Both the position numbers and the translations under genes were made by a program. From positions 81,752 through 145,751 of the forward strand of contig NZ_FOLC01000015.1 of assembly GCF_900112135.1 (NCBI RefSeq): 64,000 bases of DNA, in the 5' to 3' direction. The notes beneath the pieces are model-generated. The model was not told where the DNA came from, ran no database searches, and was given only the letters and a program-made list of their open reading frames with translations. This DNA is from Collimonas sp. OK412. Lineage in GTDB: Bacteria > Pseudomonadota > Gammaproteobacteria > Burkholderiales > Burkholderiaceae_D. Of this stretch, positions 45,809 through 55,566 are shown piece by piece (within the stretch, counting starts at the first letter, position 1; each line of letters begins with the position of its first letter).

Positions 45809-46909
45809 ATGACTGATTCGGCAACTGACACGGGCGCGCCCGCCTTGCCGCCAAAACGGAAAAAACTCGGCGGCAAGATACGGATAGCCACCGGGCTCGC
45901 CATCGTCGTCAGCATCGGCGCCGCCGCCTACGGCTGGCATTGGTGGAACAACGGGCGCTTCATGGAGAACACCGATGATGCGTATGTCGGCGGAGACATC
46001 ACCGTGATCAGCCCGAAGGTGCCGGGTTATATCGTCTCGGCGGCAGTGACCGACAACCAGGCGGTCCACGCCGGAGACCTGCTGGTGAAGCTCGATGACC
46101 GCGACTACAAGGCCACCCTGGAAAAAGCCGAAGGCGCGGTTGCCGCGCAGCAGGCCTTGCTGGCCAACCTGGATGCGACGCGCAGCCTGCAGCAGGCAGT
46201 GATCGCGCAAACCAGGGCCGGCGTGACCGCCAGTTCCGCCGAGACGCTGCGCTCGCGCGACGATGAACAGCGTTACCAGAACCTGTCGGCCAAGGCTGCG
46301 GTCTCGGTGCAAAGCGCACAACGGGCCAACGCCGATTACCAGCAGGCGCTGGCCAACGGCCAGAAAGCGCAAGCCGTGCAAACCGCGGCGGAACGCGAAC
46401 TGGGCGTGATCGCCACACGCCGCCAGCAAGCCGCCGCCGCACTGGCGCAAGCGGTTGCCGAACGCGATATCGCCAGGCTCAACCTCGGCTATACCGAGTT
46501 GCGGGCGCCGATCGACGGCACCATCGGCAACCGCTATGCACGCAACGGCGCCTATGCCGCGGCCGGCAGCCACATGATGTCCATCGTGCCGGCGCGCGGA
46601 TTGTGGATCGACGCCAATTTCAAGGAAAGCCAGCTGGCCCGGATGCATCCCGGGCTGTCCGCCACCATCGAAGCTGACGTGTTGCCGGGCCGCCGGTTCC
46701 ACGGCCATGTCGCCAGCATGGCGCCGGCCACCGGCGCCCAGTTCAGCGTCCTGCCGCCGGAGAACGCCACCGGCAATTTCACCAAGATCGTGCAGCGCGT
46801 GCCGGTGCGCATCGTGCTGGATGACGCCGACAGCGTGCTGGGCGTGCTGCGGCCGGGCTTGTCGGTACAGGCTGAAGTCGATGCCCGCAGCAGCCGGAGC
46901 CTGCAGTAA
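45809..46909 (+). CDS. HlyD/EmrA-type membrane-fusion protein
   Basis: 366 residues with one N-terminal membrane helix (about 25-46). Then come a lipoyl half (VISPKVPGYIVSAAVTDNQAV), a coiled-coil hairpin (about 95-220) and the closing beta domain (GTIGNRYARNGAYAAAGSHMM). LNLGYTELRAPIDGTIGNR is the family's conserved joint. AAGGAG precedes the ATG. Its stop overlaps the MFS start (TAATG). Together with the MFS protein and the divergent outer-membrane factor it makes a three-part drug exporter. Confidence 0.92.
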   Translation: MTDSATDTGAPALPPKRKKLGGKIRIATGLAIVVSIGAAAYGWHWWNNGRFMENTDDAYVGGDITVISPKVPGYIVSAAVTDNQAVHAGDLLVKLDDRDYKATLEKAEGAVAAQQALLANLDATRSLQQAVIAQTRAGVTASSAETLRSRDDEQRYQNLSAKAAVSVQSAQRANADYQQALANGQKAQAVQTAAERELGVIATRRQQAAAALAQAVAERDIARLNLGYTELRAPIDGTIGNRYARNGAYAAAGSHMMSIVPARGLWIDANFKESQLARMHPGLSATIEADVLPGRRFHGHVASMAPATGAQFSVLPPENATGNFTKIVQRVPVRIVLDDADSVLGVLRPGLSVQAEVDARSSRSLQ

Positions 46910-48477
46910 TGAGCACTTCAGCTGCCCGCGCGCCATTGCAGCTTATCCTGCCGGCCGACATGAGCACCGTGGCCAAGGTGCTGGCCTTCGCTTCCATGTG
47001 CGTCGGCATGTTCATCGCGCTGATCGATATCCAGATCGTTTCGGCCTCGCTGCGCGAGATCGGCGGCGGCTTGTCGGCCGGCGCCGATGAGACGGTCTGG
47101 GTCCAGACCAGCTACCTGATTGCCGAGATTATCGTGATCCCGCTGTCCGGCTGGATGTCGCGCGTGATGTCGACCCGCTGGCTGTTCGCCATCTCGGCCG
47201 CCGGTTTTACCCTCACCAGCCTGCTGTGCGGCATGGCATGGAATATCCAGAGCATGATCCTGTTCCGCGCGCTGCAAGGCTTCCTCGGCGGCTCGATGAT
47301 CCCGCTGGTGTTCACTACCGCATTCGCCTTCTTCGCCGGCCCGCAGCGCGTGATCGCGGCCGCCACCATCGGCGCCATCGCCTCGCTGGCGCCGACGCTC
47401 GGCCCTTCCGTCGGCGGCTGGATCACCGACAACTATTCCTGGCACTGGCTGTTCTTCATCAACCTGGCGCCGGGCATCTTCGTCACTGTCGCCGTGCCGA
47501 TCCTGGTCAAGATCGACCGCGCCGACTGGTCGCTGCTGCGCAACGCCGACTACCTTGGCATGGCATTGATGGCGCTGTTCCTCGGCTGCCTGGAATACAC
47601 GCTGGAAGAAGGCCCGCGGCTGGACTGGCTGGGCGACCCGGTGATCACCGCCACTGCCTGGATTGCCGGGGTCTCCAGCGTACTGTTCGTCTGGCGCAGC
47701 CTCAGCTACAAGTTTCCGGTGGTCGACCTGCGTGCGCTCAAGGACCGCAATTTCGCGCTTGGCTGCTTCTTCTCGTTCATTACCGGCGTCGGCATCTTCG
47801 CCACCATCTACCTGACGCCCGTATTCCTGGGCCGGGTGCGCGGCTACAGCGCCATGCAGATCGGCATGGCGGTGTTCTCTACCGGCGTCTTCCAGATCCT
47901 GTCGATCCCGGTGTATTCCTTCTTCGCCAACCGGGTCGATTTGCGCTGGCTGATGATGTTCGGGCTGGCCTGCTTTACGCTGTCGATGTGGCAGTTCTCG
48001 CCGATCACCCACGACTGGAGCGGCGCCGAACTGATGCTGCCGCAAGCGCTGCGCGGCATGGGACAGCAGTTCGCGGTGCCGCCTATCGTCACGCTGACGC
48101 TGGGCGGGCTGGCCATGGAACGGCTGCGGCTGGCGTCCGGCCTGTTCAACCTGATGCGCAACCTGGGCGGCGCCATCGGCATCGCGGTTTGCGCCACCAT
48201 CCTCAACGATCGCACCAACCTGCATTTCTTCCGGCTGGCCGAACACCTGACCCGCAGCAACGACGCCACCAATGCGCTGCTGCAAGGCGCCGCCGGCACG
48301 CTGGGCGAGACCGGGGCGCTGCGGCAGCTGTGGAACCTGACTTACCGGGAAGCACTGACGCTGACCTTTTCCGACACCTTCCTGGCCATCATGGCTTGCT
48401 TCATCATCGCCACCGCGATGGTGCCCCTGATGCGCAAGGTCGCGCCGCCCAAGGCGCCGTCGGCCGACGCCCATTAA
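46909..48477 (+). CDS. MFS exporter of the DHA2 type (EmrB-like)
   Basis: 522 residues with 14 predicted membrane helices. Helix 1 contains MFIALIDIQIVSASLREIGGG, and helix 4-5 QGFLGGSMIPLVFT and PTLGPSVGGWITD (antiporter motif C form). It is the proton-driven pump of the EmrAB type; the substrate is unknown. It begins one base inside the HlyD stop and is followed 45 bases later by the SDR gene. Confidence 0.93.
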   Translation: MSTSAARAPLQLILPADMSTVAKVLAFASMCVGMFIALIDIQIVSASLREIGGGLSAGADETVWVQTSYLIAEIIVIPLSGWMSRVMSTRWLFAISAAGFTLTSLLCGMAWNIQSMILFRALQGFLGGSMIPLVFTTAFAFFAGPQRVIAAATIGAIASLAPTLGPSVGGWITDNYSWHWLFFINLAPGIFVTVAVPILVKIDRADWSLLRNADYLGMALMALFLGCLEYTLEEGPRLDWLGDPVITATAWIAGVSSVLFVWRSLSYKFPVVDLRALKDRNFALGCFFSFITGVGIFATIYLTPVFLGRVRGYSAMQIGMAVFSTGVFQILSIPVYSFFANRVDLRWLMMFGLACFTLSMWQFSPITHDWSGAELMLPQALRGMGQQFAVPPIVTLTLGGLAMERLRLASGLFNLMRNLGGAIGIAVCATILNDRTNLHFFRLAEHLTRSNDATNALLQGAAGTLGETGALRQLWNLTYREALTLTFSDTFLAIMACFIIATAMVPLMRKVAPPKAPSADAH

Positions 48478-48522
48478 CCTGACTTTGCTGTCCCTCTCCA
48501 ACCGAACCAAAGGAAACACATC

Positions 48523-49224
48523 ATGAAAATCAAAGACTCAGTCGCTTTCGTCACCGGCGCCAACCGCGGCCTCGGACTGGCCCTCGTCCACGAACTGCTG
48601 GCCCGCGGCGCCAGCAAGGTTTACGCCGGCGTGCGCGATCCGGCCAGCATCAAGCTGCCGGGCGTGGTTGCCGTCAAGCTGGATGTCACCAATGCCGAAG
48701 AAGTGGCCGCAGCAGCCGCCCAATGCAAGGACGTGACGCTGCTGATCAACAACGCCGGCATCGCCAGGGTGTTCAGTTATCTCGATCCAGCCGCGATCGA
48801 TACCGCGCGCGAGATTTTTGAAGCGAATTTCTTCGGCACGGTACGCATGAGCCAGGCATTTACCCCGGTCCTCGCCAATAACAAGGGCGGCGCCATCATC
48901 AACATCCTGTCGGTGGCGAGCTGGGTCAATTCGCCGGAACTGTCCCTGTACGGCGCCTCCAAGTCTGCCGCCTGGGGCTTCACCAACGGCTTGCGCACTT
49001 CGGTGCGCGCACAAGGCACCCAGGTTGTCGGCCTGCACGTCGGTTTCATGGATACCGACATGACCCACGGCTTCGACCTGCCCAAGGTGAGCGCGCAAGA
49101 AGTCGCAGTGCAAACCCTGGCCGGACTGGAAGCCGGCCTGGAGGAAGTGCTGGCGGACGATATCACGCGCACCGTCAAGCAGGGCCTGACGACCGGCATC
49201 TACCTGGCGCCGCTGCAACGCTGA
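48523..49224 (+). CDS. Short-chain dehydrogenase/reductase (SDR)
   Basis: 233 residues. The nucleotide site is TGANRGLG (11-18), NNAG is at 76-79, and the catalytic triad is Ser130, Tyr143, Lys147 (YGASK). This is the classical single-domain SDR. AAAGGAA precedes the ATG. It is in line with the HlyD-MFS pair and probably in the same transcript, so it may detoxify the exported compound or a precursor. The substrate is unknown. Confidence 0.92.
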   Translation: MKIKDSVAFVTGANRGLGLALVHELLARGASKVYAGVRDPASIKLPGVVAVKLDVTNAEEVAAAAAQCKDVTLLINNAGIARVFSYLDPAAIDTAREIFEANFFGTVRMSQAFTPVLANNKGGAIINILSVASWVNSPELSLYGASKSAAWGFTNGLRTSVRAQGTQVVGLHVGFMDTDMTHGFDLPKVSAQEVAVQTLAGLEAGLEEVLADDITRTVKQGLTTGIYLAPLQR

Positions 49225-49248
49225 TGCCGATGGCAGTCGTTTTGCCGC

Positions 49249-49278
49249 AGGCGCAACAGCAAGCCATTGCCTGCGCCT
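49249..49278. terminator. Weak hairpin between SDR and hxlR genes
   Basis: AGGCGCA (49249-49255) and TGCGCCT (49272-49278) can pair around a 16-base loop, just behind the SDR stop. No T-tract follows. It may be a weak terminator or have no role. Confidence 0.25.
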
Positions 49279-49352
49279 GAGGATTTGTCCCCGGATAGGG
49301 CCATAGTTGCTATCATATTGAAAGTCTTGAAAACGCTGAGAGGATATCCATC

Positions 49353-49850
49353 ATGCAACGCAAAAGTTTCGGCAACATGCAATGCCCCATCGCGCGCAGC
49401 CTGGAACGTGTCGGCGAATGGTGGAGCATCCTGATCCTGCGCGACGCCTTCTACGGCCTGACCCGTTTCGACGAGTTCCAGAAACACCTGGACATCGCCC
49501 CCAACATGCTGACGCGCCGCCTCAACGCGCTGGTCGAAGAAGGCTTGCTGGAGCGCCATCTTTATTGCGAAAAGCCGCCGCGCCATGAGTACCGCCTGAC
49601 CCAGCGCGGCCGCGATTTCCGTCCAGTGCTGCTGGCGCTGATGGCCTGGGGCAACCAGCATTTCGCTCCTGAAGGCGCAAGCGTCCTGCTGCTCGACACC
49701 GCCACCGGCAAAAGCGCCGATCCGGTGCTGATCGACAGCACGACAGGCAAAAGGATCAGCGAAAAAGACCATGTCATGGGCCCGGGCCCGGCCGCTGCAG
49801 AGCCTATCCTGCAGCGCTTCGCGCGCGCGGCTTCCGTGACTTCCAAATAA
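49353..49850 (+). CDS. HxlR-family transcriptional regulator
   Basis: 165 residues with an N-terminal Cys (Cys11 in MQCPIARSLERVGEWW) followed by the winged helix (about 20-100, FDEFQKHLDIAPNMLTRRLNALVEEGLLER). The HxlR pattern GxWWxxLILRD is present as GEWWSILILRD. Cys near the start is used by some members to sense electrophiles or aldehydes. The C-terminal 55 residues are an extra tail. It sits just behind the efflux/SDR operon and is a likely controller of it. Confidence 0.9.
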   Translation: MQRKSFGNMQCPIARSLERVGEWWSILILRDAFYGLTRFDEFQKHLDIAPNMLTRRLNALVEEGLLERHLYCEKPPRHEYRLTQRGRDFRPVLLALMAWGNQHFAPEGASVLLLDTATGKSADPVLIDSTTGKRISEKDHVMGPGPAAAEPILQRFARAASVTSK

Positions 49851-49901
49851 CGCGGCGCCGGCAGCATCCACCGAATCAACCAAATTTTTTTAGGGATAAC
49901 C

Positions 49902-50402
49902 ATGTTCACGCCGCTGACAGCCGAAATTGATGCCGACTACGCCTCGCTGGCGCGCCAGGCCGCGAGCCTGCTGGAAGACGAACGCGACCTGACGGCCAAC
50001 GCCGCGCAATTTTCCGCATTCATCTACCAGTCGCTGGCCGACCTCAACTGGGCCGGCTTTTATTGGGTCAAGCCGGCCAAAAAGGCAGGTGGCGAGGAAT
50101 TGCTGGTCGGACCGTTCCAAGGCAAGGTCGCCTGCGCCCGGATTGCGTTCGGCAAAGGCGTGTGCGGCACCGCAGCCGCGGAGCGGCGCGCCATCCTGGT
50201 GCCGGACGTGCATGCGTTTGCCGGCCACATCGCCTGCGACGCCGCATCGAACTCGGAAATCGTGATCCCGGTGATGAAAGATGGACAGCTATACGGCGTG
50301 CTCGATATCGACAGCCCCACGCTGAATCGCTTCCGCCCTGAAGACCTGCAGGGGCTGGAGGCGCTGCTCGCGTTGTTCGTCGCGGCGACCGATTTCGCTT
50401 AA
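49902..50402 (+). CDS. msrC: Free methionine-(R)-sulfoxide reductase (GAF domain)
   Basis: 166 residues, a single GAF domain. Cysteines 78, 88 and 112 match the three used by E. coli fRMsr (84, 94, 118) with a constant shift of six, in CARIAFGKGVCGTAA and HIACD. It reduces free methionine-R-sulfoxide with thioredoxin. The motif NWAGFYWV near residue 49 is conserved. Start ATG has a T-rich leader with AGGGAT upstream. Convergent with the aldehyde dehydrogenase, two bases between stops. Confidence 0.93.
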   Translation: MFTPLTAEIDADYASLARQAASLLEDERDLTANAAQFSAFIYQSLADLNWAGFYWVKPAKKAGGEELLVGPFQGKVACARIAFGKGVCGTAAAERRAILVPDVHAFAGHIACDAASNSEIVIPVMKDGQLYGVLDIDSPTLNRFRPEDLQGLEALLALFVAATDFA

Positions 50403-50404
50403 GT

Positions 50405-51847
50405 TCAGACCGTCTTGATGAACAGCGCAACCAGCTTGCGCGTCAAGCCGGTGTAGGGTGGATAGAACATCTTGGCCAGCATGATGCGGTTGCGCACCAC
50501 CGCCCGCTCATGCGAAAACGCCAGGAAACCGTGGTGGCCGTGGGCGCTGCCGATGCCGGAATTGTTGACGCCGCCGAACGGCAGGTTGCCGTGCAAAAAC
50601 TGCACCACGCAATGGTTGATGCAGGCGCCGCCCGAGGTCGTCTGCTGCATCACCTTGGCGATGTTGGCCTGCTTGCGGCTCCACACATAGAGCGCCAGAG
50701 GTTTCGGTTCGGCATTGATGCGGGCTATCACCGTATCCAGCTGCGCATAGCCAATCACCGGCAACAGCGGCCCGAAGATTTCCTCGCCCATGATCTTGGC
50801 GTCGTCCGGGATCCCGTCCAGCAATGTCGGCGCAATATAGCGCTGCGCTTCGTCAACCACGCCGCCGGTGATGACCCGCGCGCCGCGCGCAGTGGCGTCA
50901 TCCAGCAGAGTTTTCACGCGCGCGGTATGGCGCTGGTTGACGATGCGCGCCAGGCTGCTGCTCCCGGCCTGCTCGGCTCCTTTGCCATAGGCGCTCTCCA
51001 GCGCTGCCACGCAGTGTCCGAGAAAAGCTTCCTTGACGCTGGCGTGCACATAAATGTGATCGGGGGCGATGCAGGTCTGGCCGTTATTGGTGAACTTGGC
51101 CCACAGGATGTTTTGCGCTGCAGCCTGCAGGTCGGCCGTCTCGTCGACGATGGTAGGCGATTTTCCGCCCAGCTCCAGCGTGACGCTGGTCAAGTGCTTG
51201 GCCGCCGCCGCCATGACGATCTTGCCGACGGCCGGCGAACCGGTGAAGAAAATATGGTCGAAAGGCAGCTCCAGCAATGCCTGGGCGACCGGCGCATCGC
51301 CCTCGAACAGCGCCACCTCGTCCTCCGTGAACACCGCGCGGATGATCTTGCCGATGACGGCTGACGCATGCGGCGTCATTTCCGACGGCTTGAGGATCAC
51401 CGTATTGCCGGCAGCCAGCGCCGACACCAGCGGCCCCAGGCTCAGGTTCACCGGATAATTCCAGGGCGCCACGATCAGCACGCGTCCCTTGGGTTCGTAT
51501 TGGGTATAAGCCGAGGTGCCGACCATCATGCGCGACGGCCAGACTTTCTTCGGTTTCATCCAGCGCCCCAGCTTGCGGATGGCGTCGTTGGCCTCGGCGA
51601 TCACCGGCAGGATTTCACTCAGTTCCACTTCGGCGGCAGGCTTGCCGAAATCGGCAAAACCGGCGGCAATCACTTCATCCTTGTGCGCCAGCAGCGCGCT
51701 CTTCAGTTTCCTGATTTTCTGCAGGCGCTCGGCCTTGCCCGATTGGCGCAGGCGCAAAGCCGTTGTCCCCTGGGCATCGAATACGCGCCGGATCTCCTGC
51801 CGGACCTGGGCAAAATCGGCGCCGGCTGGCGTTGTCATTGTGTTCAT
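50405..51847 (-). CDS. Aldehyde dehydrogenase (ALDH3-like)
   Basis: 480 residues with the ALDH fold. The catalytic Glu225 is in TLELGGKSP, the Cys259 nucleophile in NNGQTCIAPDH, and PWNY (128-131) provides the oxyanion Asn. The shape and length match class-3-type enzymes that take medium-chain or aromatic aldehydes, including coniferyl aldehyde dehydrogenase. A second ATG three codons downstream (51838) is also possible. No operon partner shows the substrate. Confidence 0.92.
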   Translation of the reverse strand: MNTMTTPAGADFAQVRQEIRRVFDAQGTTALRLRQSGKAERLQKIRKLKSALLAHKDEVIAAGFADFGKPAAEVELSEILPVIAEANDAIRKLGRWMKPKKVWPSRMMVGTSAYTQYEPKGRVLIVAPWNYPVNLSLGPLVSALAAGNTVILKPSEMTPHASAVIGKIIRAVFTEDEVALFEGDAPVAQALLELPFDHIFFTGSPAVGKIVMAAAAKHLTSVTLELGGKSPTIVDETADLQAAAQNILWAKFTNNGQTCIAPDHIYVHASVKEAFLGHCVAALESAYGKGAEQAGSSSLARIVNQRHTARVKTLLDDATARGARVITGGVVDEAQRYIAPTLLDGIPDDAKIMGEEIFGPLLPVIGYAQLDTVIARINAEPKPLALYVWSRKQANIAKVMQQTTSGGACINHCVVQFLHGNLPFGGVNNSGIGSAHGHHGFLAFSHERAVVRNRIMLAKMFYPPYTGLTRKLVALFIKTV

Positions 51848-51979
51848 GGCTGGCCTTTGACAAGAGCATTTGTATGCACCAATTAAAGCACATCGCCCGG
51901 CGCCGAGGACGGGCTTTTAATCGAGCGCTTCCTCGGCTTTGCCGATGCTTTTCCAGCCGGCTTGTTCAAGACGAACGGC

Positions 51980-53656
51980 CTATGCCAGGTCCAGGGTATT
52001 GGTCAGGTCGCCCAGCGGCGCCTGGCGGTTTTCCCGGAACGCCTGGTCGCGCGCCACCAATGCGTCCAGCTTGCGCAAGCCGTGCAGGCGGGTAATGAAA
52101 CGCATGATGGAGGTGGTGTCGTACACGGTATGGTCGACAAACCCCTTTTTTGCATGCGGCGAAATGACGGTCGCAGGAATCCGCGAACCCGGTCCCCAGC
52201 GATCGCCCTTGGGCGGCGCCACATGGTCCCACCAGCCGCCGTTTTCATCATGGGTGACGATCACCACCATGTTCTGCCATTGCGGCCCGCGCTGCAGATG
52301 GGCGATGACGTTGGCGATGTGGCGGTCGCCCGATTCGACATCGGCATAACCCGCGTGCAGGTTCAGGTTGCCCTGCGGTTTATAAAAACTCACCGCAGGC
52401 AGCCGTCCGGCATCGATCTCCGCCAGGAATTTGTTGGTGGCGGGATCGTCGCCCAGCCCGGCGTCTTTCAAATGGGTTTCGCGCAGCGCCGTGCCGGGAG
52501 CAAAACTCTTGAAGTAATTGAACGGCTGGTGATGGTACTGGAAATTCGGCACCGCATCGTCGTTCGCCTTGCCCTCCAGCGCGGCCTGCCAGGCGCCGGC
52601 ATACCAGGCCCAGCTGACGCCCTTTTCCGACAGGCGGTCGCCGATAGTGGCATAGGTTTGCGGCGGCAGCACCATCGGATCGCCCGCATCGGCGTAGGCC
52701 GCATCGCCGCCCTTGGCCGGTTTCACAAAACTGGGCTGGTACGGCGGCGCCATGGTATTGACCGCGTAACCGTCCGGCGTGATGGCGCGGTCGCGCAGGA
52801 ATTTGGGCGGGCCGTCGATGGCCGAGGCCGGATTCTTGTCGTCCAGCTTCAGGCGCGTGCCCTTCGGATCATCCCCTTCCACGGTGGCCACGTTGTGGCG
52901 CGCCGGACTATTGTGGACATCGGGATAGAAAGGCGTCTGCCCGGAAACCAGGAAGATATGGTTGAGGTAAGAACCGCCGAAAGCCGACATGAAAAAATTG
53001 TCGCACAAGGTGTATTGCTCGGCCAGTTTCCACAGGCGCAGCTTGCTGGCGGTTTCGCCGTAGTGGCCCATGGTCAGGGCGCCGGAATCGGCCCACGCCA
53101 CGAACTGGTCGTTCTTGCCGCCGTTGATCTGCATCTGGTTCTGGTAAAACTTGTGCCACAGGTCGCGCGTGACCACACTTTGCGGCAAAGGTTTGCCGTG
53201 CTGGTCGCTCAGCTTGAACGGCGCGTTGGGCAAGCCGCTGATCTGGTTTTCCGCAATCACGTAGCGCTGGCCGCCGACTTCCTGCGCCTGCGGCACCAGG
53301 CCGCCCCAGATCTTGGGCAGCTGCGCCAGCGGTGTCTTGCCGTCGCGGTCCAGCTGCGTGTAGCGGGCCTGCATCGCCTGTGACAAGGGTTTCTGCACGC
53401 CGGGGAAATTGCCGTACAGGTTATTGAAACTGCGGTTCTCGGCGTAGATCACCACTACATGCTTGACCGCCGATTGCAGCTTCTGGTCCAGCAGTTTTTC
53501 CTGCGCTGCGTCGGCGACCTGCTGGCTGCCGTCGCTGGCGCAGTCGGACAACGCCAGGCTGGCACCGACGGCAACCACGCTGCCGAGAAAGCGGCGGCGC
53601 GTGAAACCGACGGTCTCGTCTTCTTCTGTCACTTCCGGTTTTTGATCTTCGCTCAT
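51980..53656 (-). CDS. Tat-exported phosphoesterase (AcpA/phospholipase C family)
   Basis: 558 residues. A twin-arginine signal (TRRRFLGSVVAVGASLAL, 19-36) shows export of the folded protein; a Cys at 39 (LALSDC) is a weak lipobox. The phosphoesterase domain starts with HVVVIYAENRSFNNLYG (Glu73, Asn74, Ser76), the metal and nucleophile motif of the acid phosphatase A/phospholipase C superfamily. Later HDENGGWWDHVAPP is the second metal motif. The open frame extends upstream, but only as bases overlapping the next gene, so the inner ATG was taken. Confidence 0.9.
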   Translation of the reverse strand: MSEDQKPEVTEEDETVGFTRRRFLGSVVAVGASLALSDCASDGSQQVADAAQEKLLDQKLQSAVKHVVVIYAENRSFNNLYGNFPGVQKPLSQAMQARYTQLDRDGKTPLAQLPKIWGGLVPQAQEVGGQRYVIAENQISGLPNAPFKLSDQHGKPLPQSVVTRDLWHKFYQNQMQINGGKNDQFVAWADSGALTMGHYGETASKLRLWKLAEQYTLCDNFFMSAFGGSYLNHIFLVSGQTPFYPDVHNSPARHNVATVEGDDPKGTRLKLDDKNPASAIDGPPKFLRDRAITPDGYAVNTMAPPYQPSFVKPAKGGDAAYADAGDPMVLPPQTYATIGDRLSEKGVSWAWYAGAWQAALEGKANDDAVPNFQYHHQPFNYFKSFAPGTALRETHLKDAGLGDDPATNKFLAEIDAGRLPAVSFYKPQGNLNLHAGYADVESGDRHIANVIAHLQRGPQWQNMVVIVTHDENGGWWDHVAPPKGDRWGPGSRIPATVISPHAKKGFVDHTVYDTTSIMRFITRLHGLRKLDALVARDQAFRENRQAPLGDLTNTLDLA

Positions 53657-53723
53657 GGCTTCTTGATGTTGGTTCGCAGCGTGCCATGTTAGCAGCAGAC
53701 CGCCATCTTTTGCCACGAAACTC

Positions 53724-55082
53724 TCAATCCGGGCGCGGCGTCCGCAGCGTGACGAACTCTTCGGCTGAAGTCGGGTGGATGCCGATCGTGTCGTCGAATA
53801 CGCGCTTGGTGGCGCCGGCACGCAAGGCGACGGCGATGCCCTGGATGATCTCACCGGCGTCCGGCCCCACCATGTGGCAGCCGAGCACCTGGTCGCTGTC
53901 GGCGTCGACGATCAGCTTCATCATGGTTTTTTCATGGTAGTCGTCCAGGCTCAGTTTCATCGGCCGGAATTTCGTCTCGAAGACTTTCAGCTTGTGGCCG
54001 GCGCCCTGCGCCTGCTCTTCCGTCAGTCCGACCGTGCCGATATTGGGCAGGCTGAACACCGCCGTCGGAATCAGCCGGTAATCTACCGGACGATATTCCT
54101 CGGGACGGAACAGGCGCCGCGCGACGGCCATGCCTTCGGCCAGCGCCACCGGCGTCAGCTGCACCTTGCCGATGACGTCGCCCAGGGCCAGGATGCTGGG
54201 TTCCGAGCTGCGGTATTCCTGGTCGACCTTGATGAACCCTTTGGCGTCCAGCGCCACGTCGACATGCTCCAGGCCGAGGTTATCCAGCATCGGCCGCCGG
54301 CCGGTGGCGTAGAACACGCAGTCGGTGTCAAGCACGCGACCGTCTTTCAAGGTTGCCTGCAGGCTGCCGTCGGCCTGTTTGGCGATGCTGGCGATATCGG
54401 CCTTGAACTGCAGGTCGACGCCTTTCTTCTTGAACTCGTCGTTCAGGTGCTGGCGCACGCCATGGTCGAAACCGCGCAAGAACAGGTCGCCCCGGTACAG
54501 CAAGCTGGTCTGCGCGCCCAGGCCATGGAAAATCGACGCGAATTCGACGGCGATATAACCGCCGCCGACCACCAGCACGCGGCGCGGCAATTGCTTGAGG
54601 AAGAAGGCTTCGTTGGAGGTGGTGGCGAATTCCTTGCCGGGGATGTCCGGCACTTGCGGCCAGCTGCCGGTAGCGACCAGGATGTTGGCGGCGCTGATGC
54701 GCTGGCCGTTGATCTCGACCGTATGCTTGTCCAGCAGCCGGGCGTGGCCTTCATGCAGGGCGACGCCGCTGTTGAGCAGCAAGCCGCGGTAGACTTCGTT
54801 GAGCCGGTGGATCTCGCGGTTCTTGTTGGCGATCAGCGTGCTCCAGTCGAACTGCGGCTTGCCGGCAGTCCAGCCGAAACTGGAGGCTTGTTCAAAGTCC
54901 TCGCTGAAATGGGCGCCGTACACCAGGAATTTTTTCGGCACGCAGCCGACATTGACGCAGGTGCCGCCCAGGTAGCGGCTTTCCGCCACCGCCACACGGG
55001 CGCCGAAGCCGGCGGAAAAGCGCGCGGCGCGCACGCCGCCGGAACCGGCGCCGATTACAAACAGGTCGACATCAAAAGACAT
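53724..55082 (-). CDS. gor: Glutathione-disulfide reductase
   Basis: 452 residues from [11 protein letters not shown], the E. coli length. FAD motif GAGSGG (11-16) and redox pair Cys42/Cys47 in [13 protein letters not shown] have the same numbering as E. coli Gor. The NADPH motif is [13 protein letters not shown] and the C-terminal catalytic His-Glu is HPTSAEE. It reduces oxidised glutathione with NADPH. Upstream ATGs at 55088 and 55112 are possible, but GGAG at eight bases favours 55082. It ends 67 bases before the phosphoesterase start on the same strand. Confidence 0.95.
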   Translation of the reverse strand: MSFDVDLFVIGAGSGGVRAARFSAGFGARVAVAESRYLGGTCVNVGCVPKKFLVYGAHFSEDFEQASSFGWTAGKPQFDWSTLIANKNREIHRLNEVYRGLLLNSGVALHEGHARLLDKHTVEINGQRISAANILVATGSWPQVPDIPGKEFATTSNEAFFLKQLPRRVLVVGGGYIAVEFASIFHGLGAQTSLLYRGDLFLRGFDHGVRQHLNDEFKKKGVDLQFKADIASIAKQADGSLQATLKDGRVLDTDCVFYATGRRPMLDNLGLEHVDVALDAKGFIKVDQEYRSSEPSILALGDVIGKVQLTPVALAEGMAVARRLFRPEEYRPVDYRLIPTAVFSLPNIGTVGLTEEQAQGAGHKLKVFETKFRPMKLSLDDYHEKTMMKLIVDADSDQVLGCHMVGPDAGEIIQGIAVALRAGATKRVFDDTIGIHPTSAEEFVTLRTPRPD

Positions 55083-55158
55083 TGGCATTCTCCGCGGCCA
55101 TGGACAGGCCAAGACACTCGCCCGGAACGGCGAGCAATGCCAAATATTACGCCATCGA

Positions 55159-55431
55159 CTACGCCGTCGCTTGCTCGTAGGTGAAACTGGAAGGCTTCAG
55201 GGCGGTGATCACGATGTGCTTGGCGCCGTGCATTTCCACATCCTTGTTTTCATTCAGGAAAATGTCGCCTTTGAAATTCTCGGCGGTGATCCACAGCAAG
55301 CCGCTCAGGCACTTGATTCTTTCGCCCTGTTTCAAGGCTTTCTGGATCGAGATGGTCTGGTCTTCAGCCAGGTAGACAACGTCATGGGTATGTGCGCGGG
55401 TCAGTAGATGGCTGATGTTCTCTGATTTCAT
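55159..55431 (-). CDS. DUF2917 domain protein
   Basis: 90 residues from [10 protein letters not shown], with a GAGG site 10 bases before the ATG. It is a small beta-rich protein ([48 protein letters not shown]), the DUF2917 pattern, in which a Gly-Leu-Leu-Trp-Ile stretch is conserved. Its role is unknown. A longer frame to 55560 covers an AT-rich leader and is less likely. It lies 76 bases before gor on the same strand. Confidence 0.75.
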   Translation of the reverse strand: MKSENISHLLTRAHTHDVVYLAEDQTISIQKALKQGERIKCLSGLLWITAENFKGDIFLNENKDVEMHGAKHIVITALKPSSFTYEQATA

Positions 55432-55566
55432 GGTTTGCCTCGGTATGTTGGCGTCAATCGCGTCAAACATTGACTGCCGGAATGTAAATTTATTATTATT
55501 TATTCCGGCAGCGATAACAATCCAGGAAATCAGAACAACACTTGTGCCTGCCAGGCACAAATCAAA

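Noticed and set aside
53657..53854. Extra 66 residues before the Tat phosphoesterase
   Set aside because: They overlap the gor 3' end and look like translated noise; the Tat signal begins right after the inner ATG.
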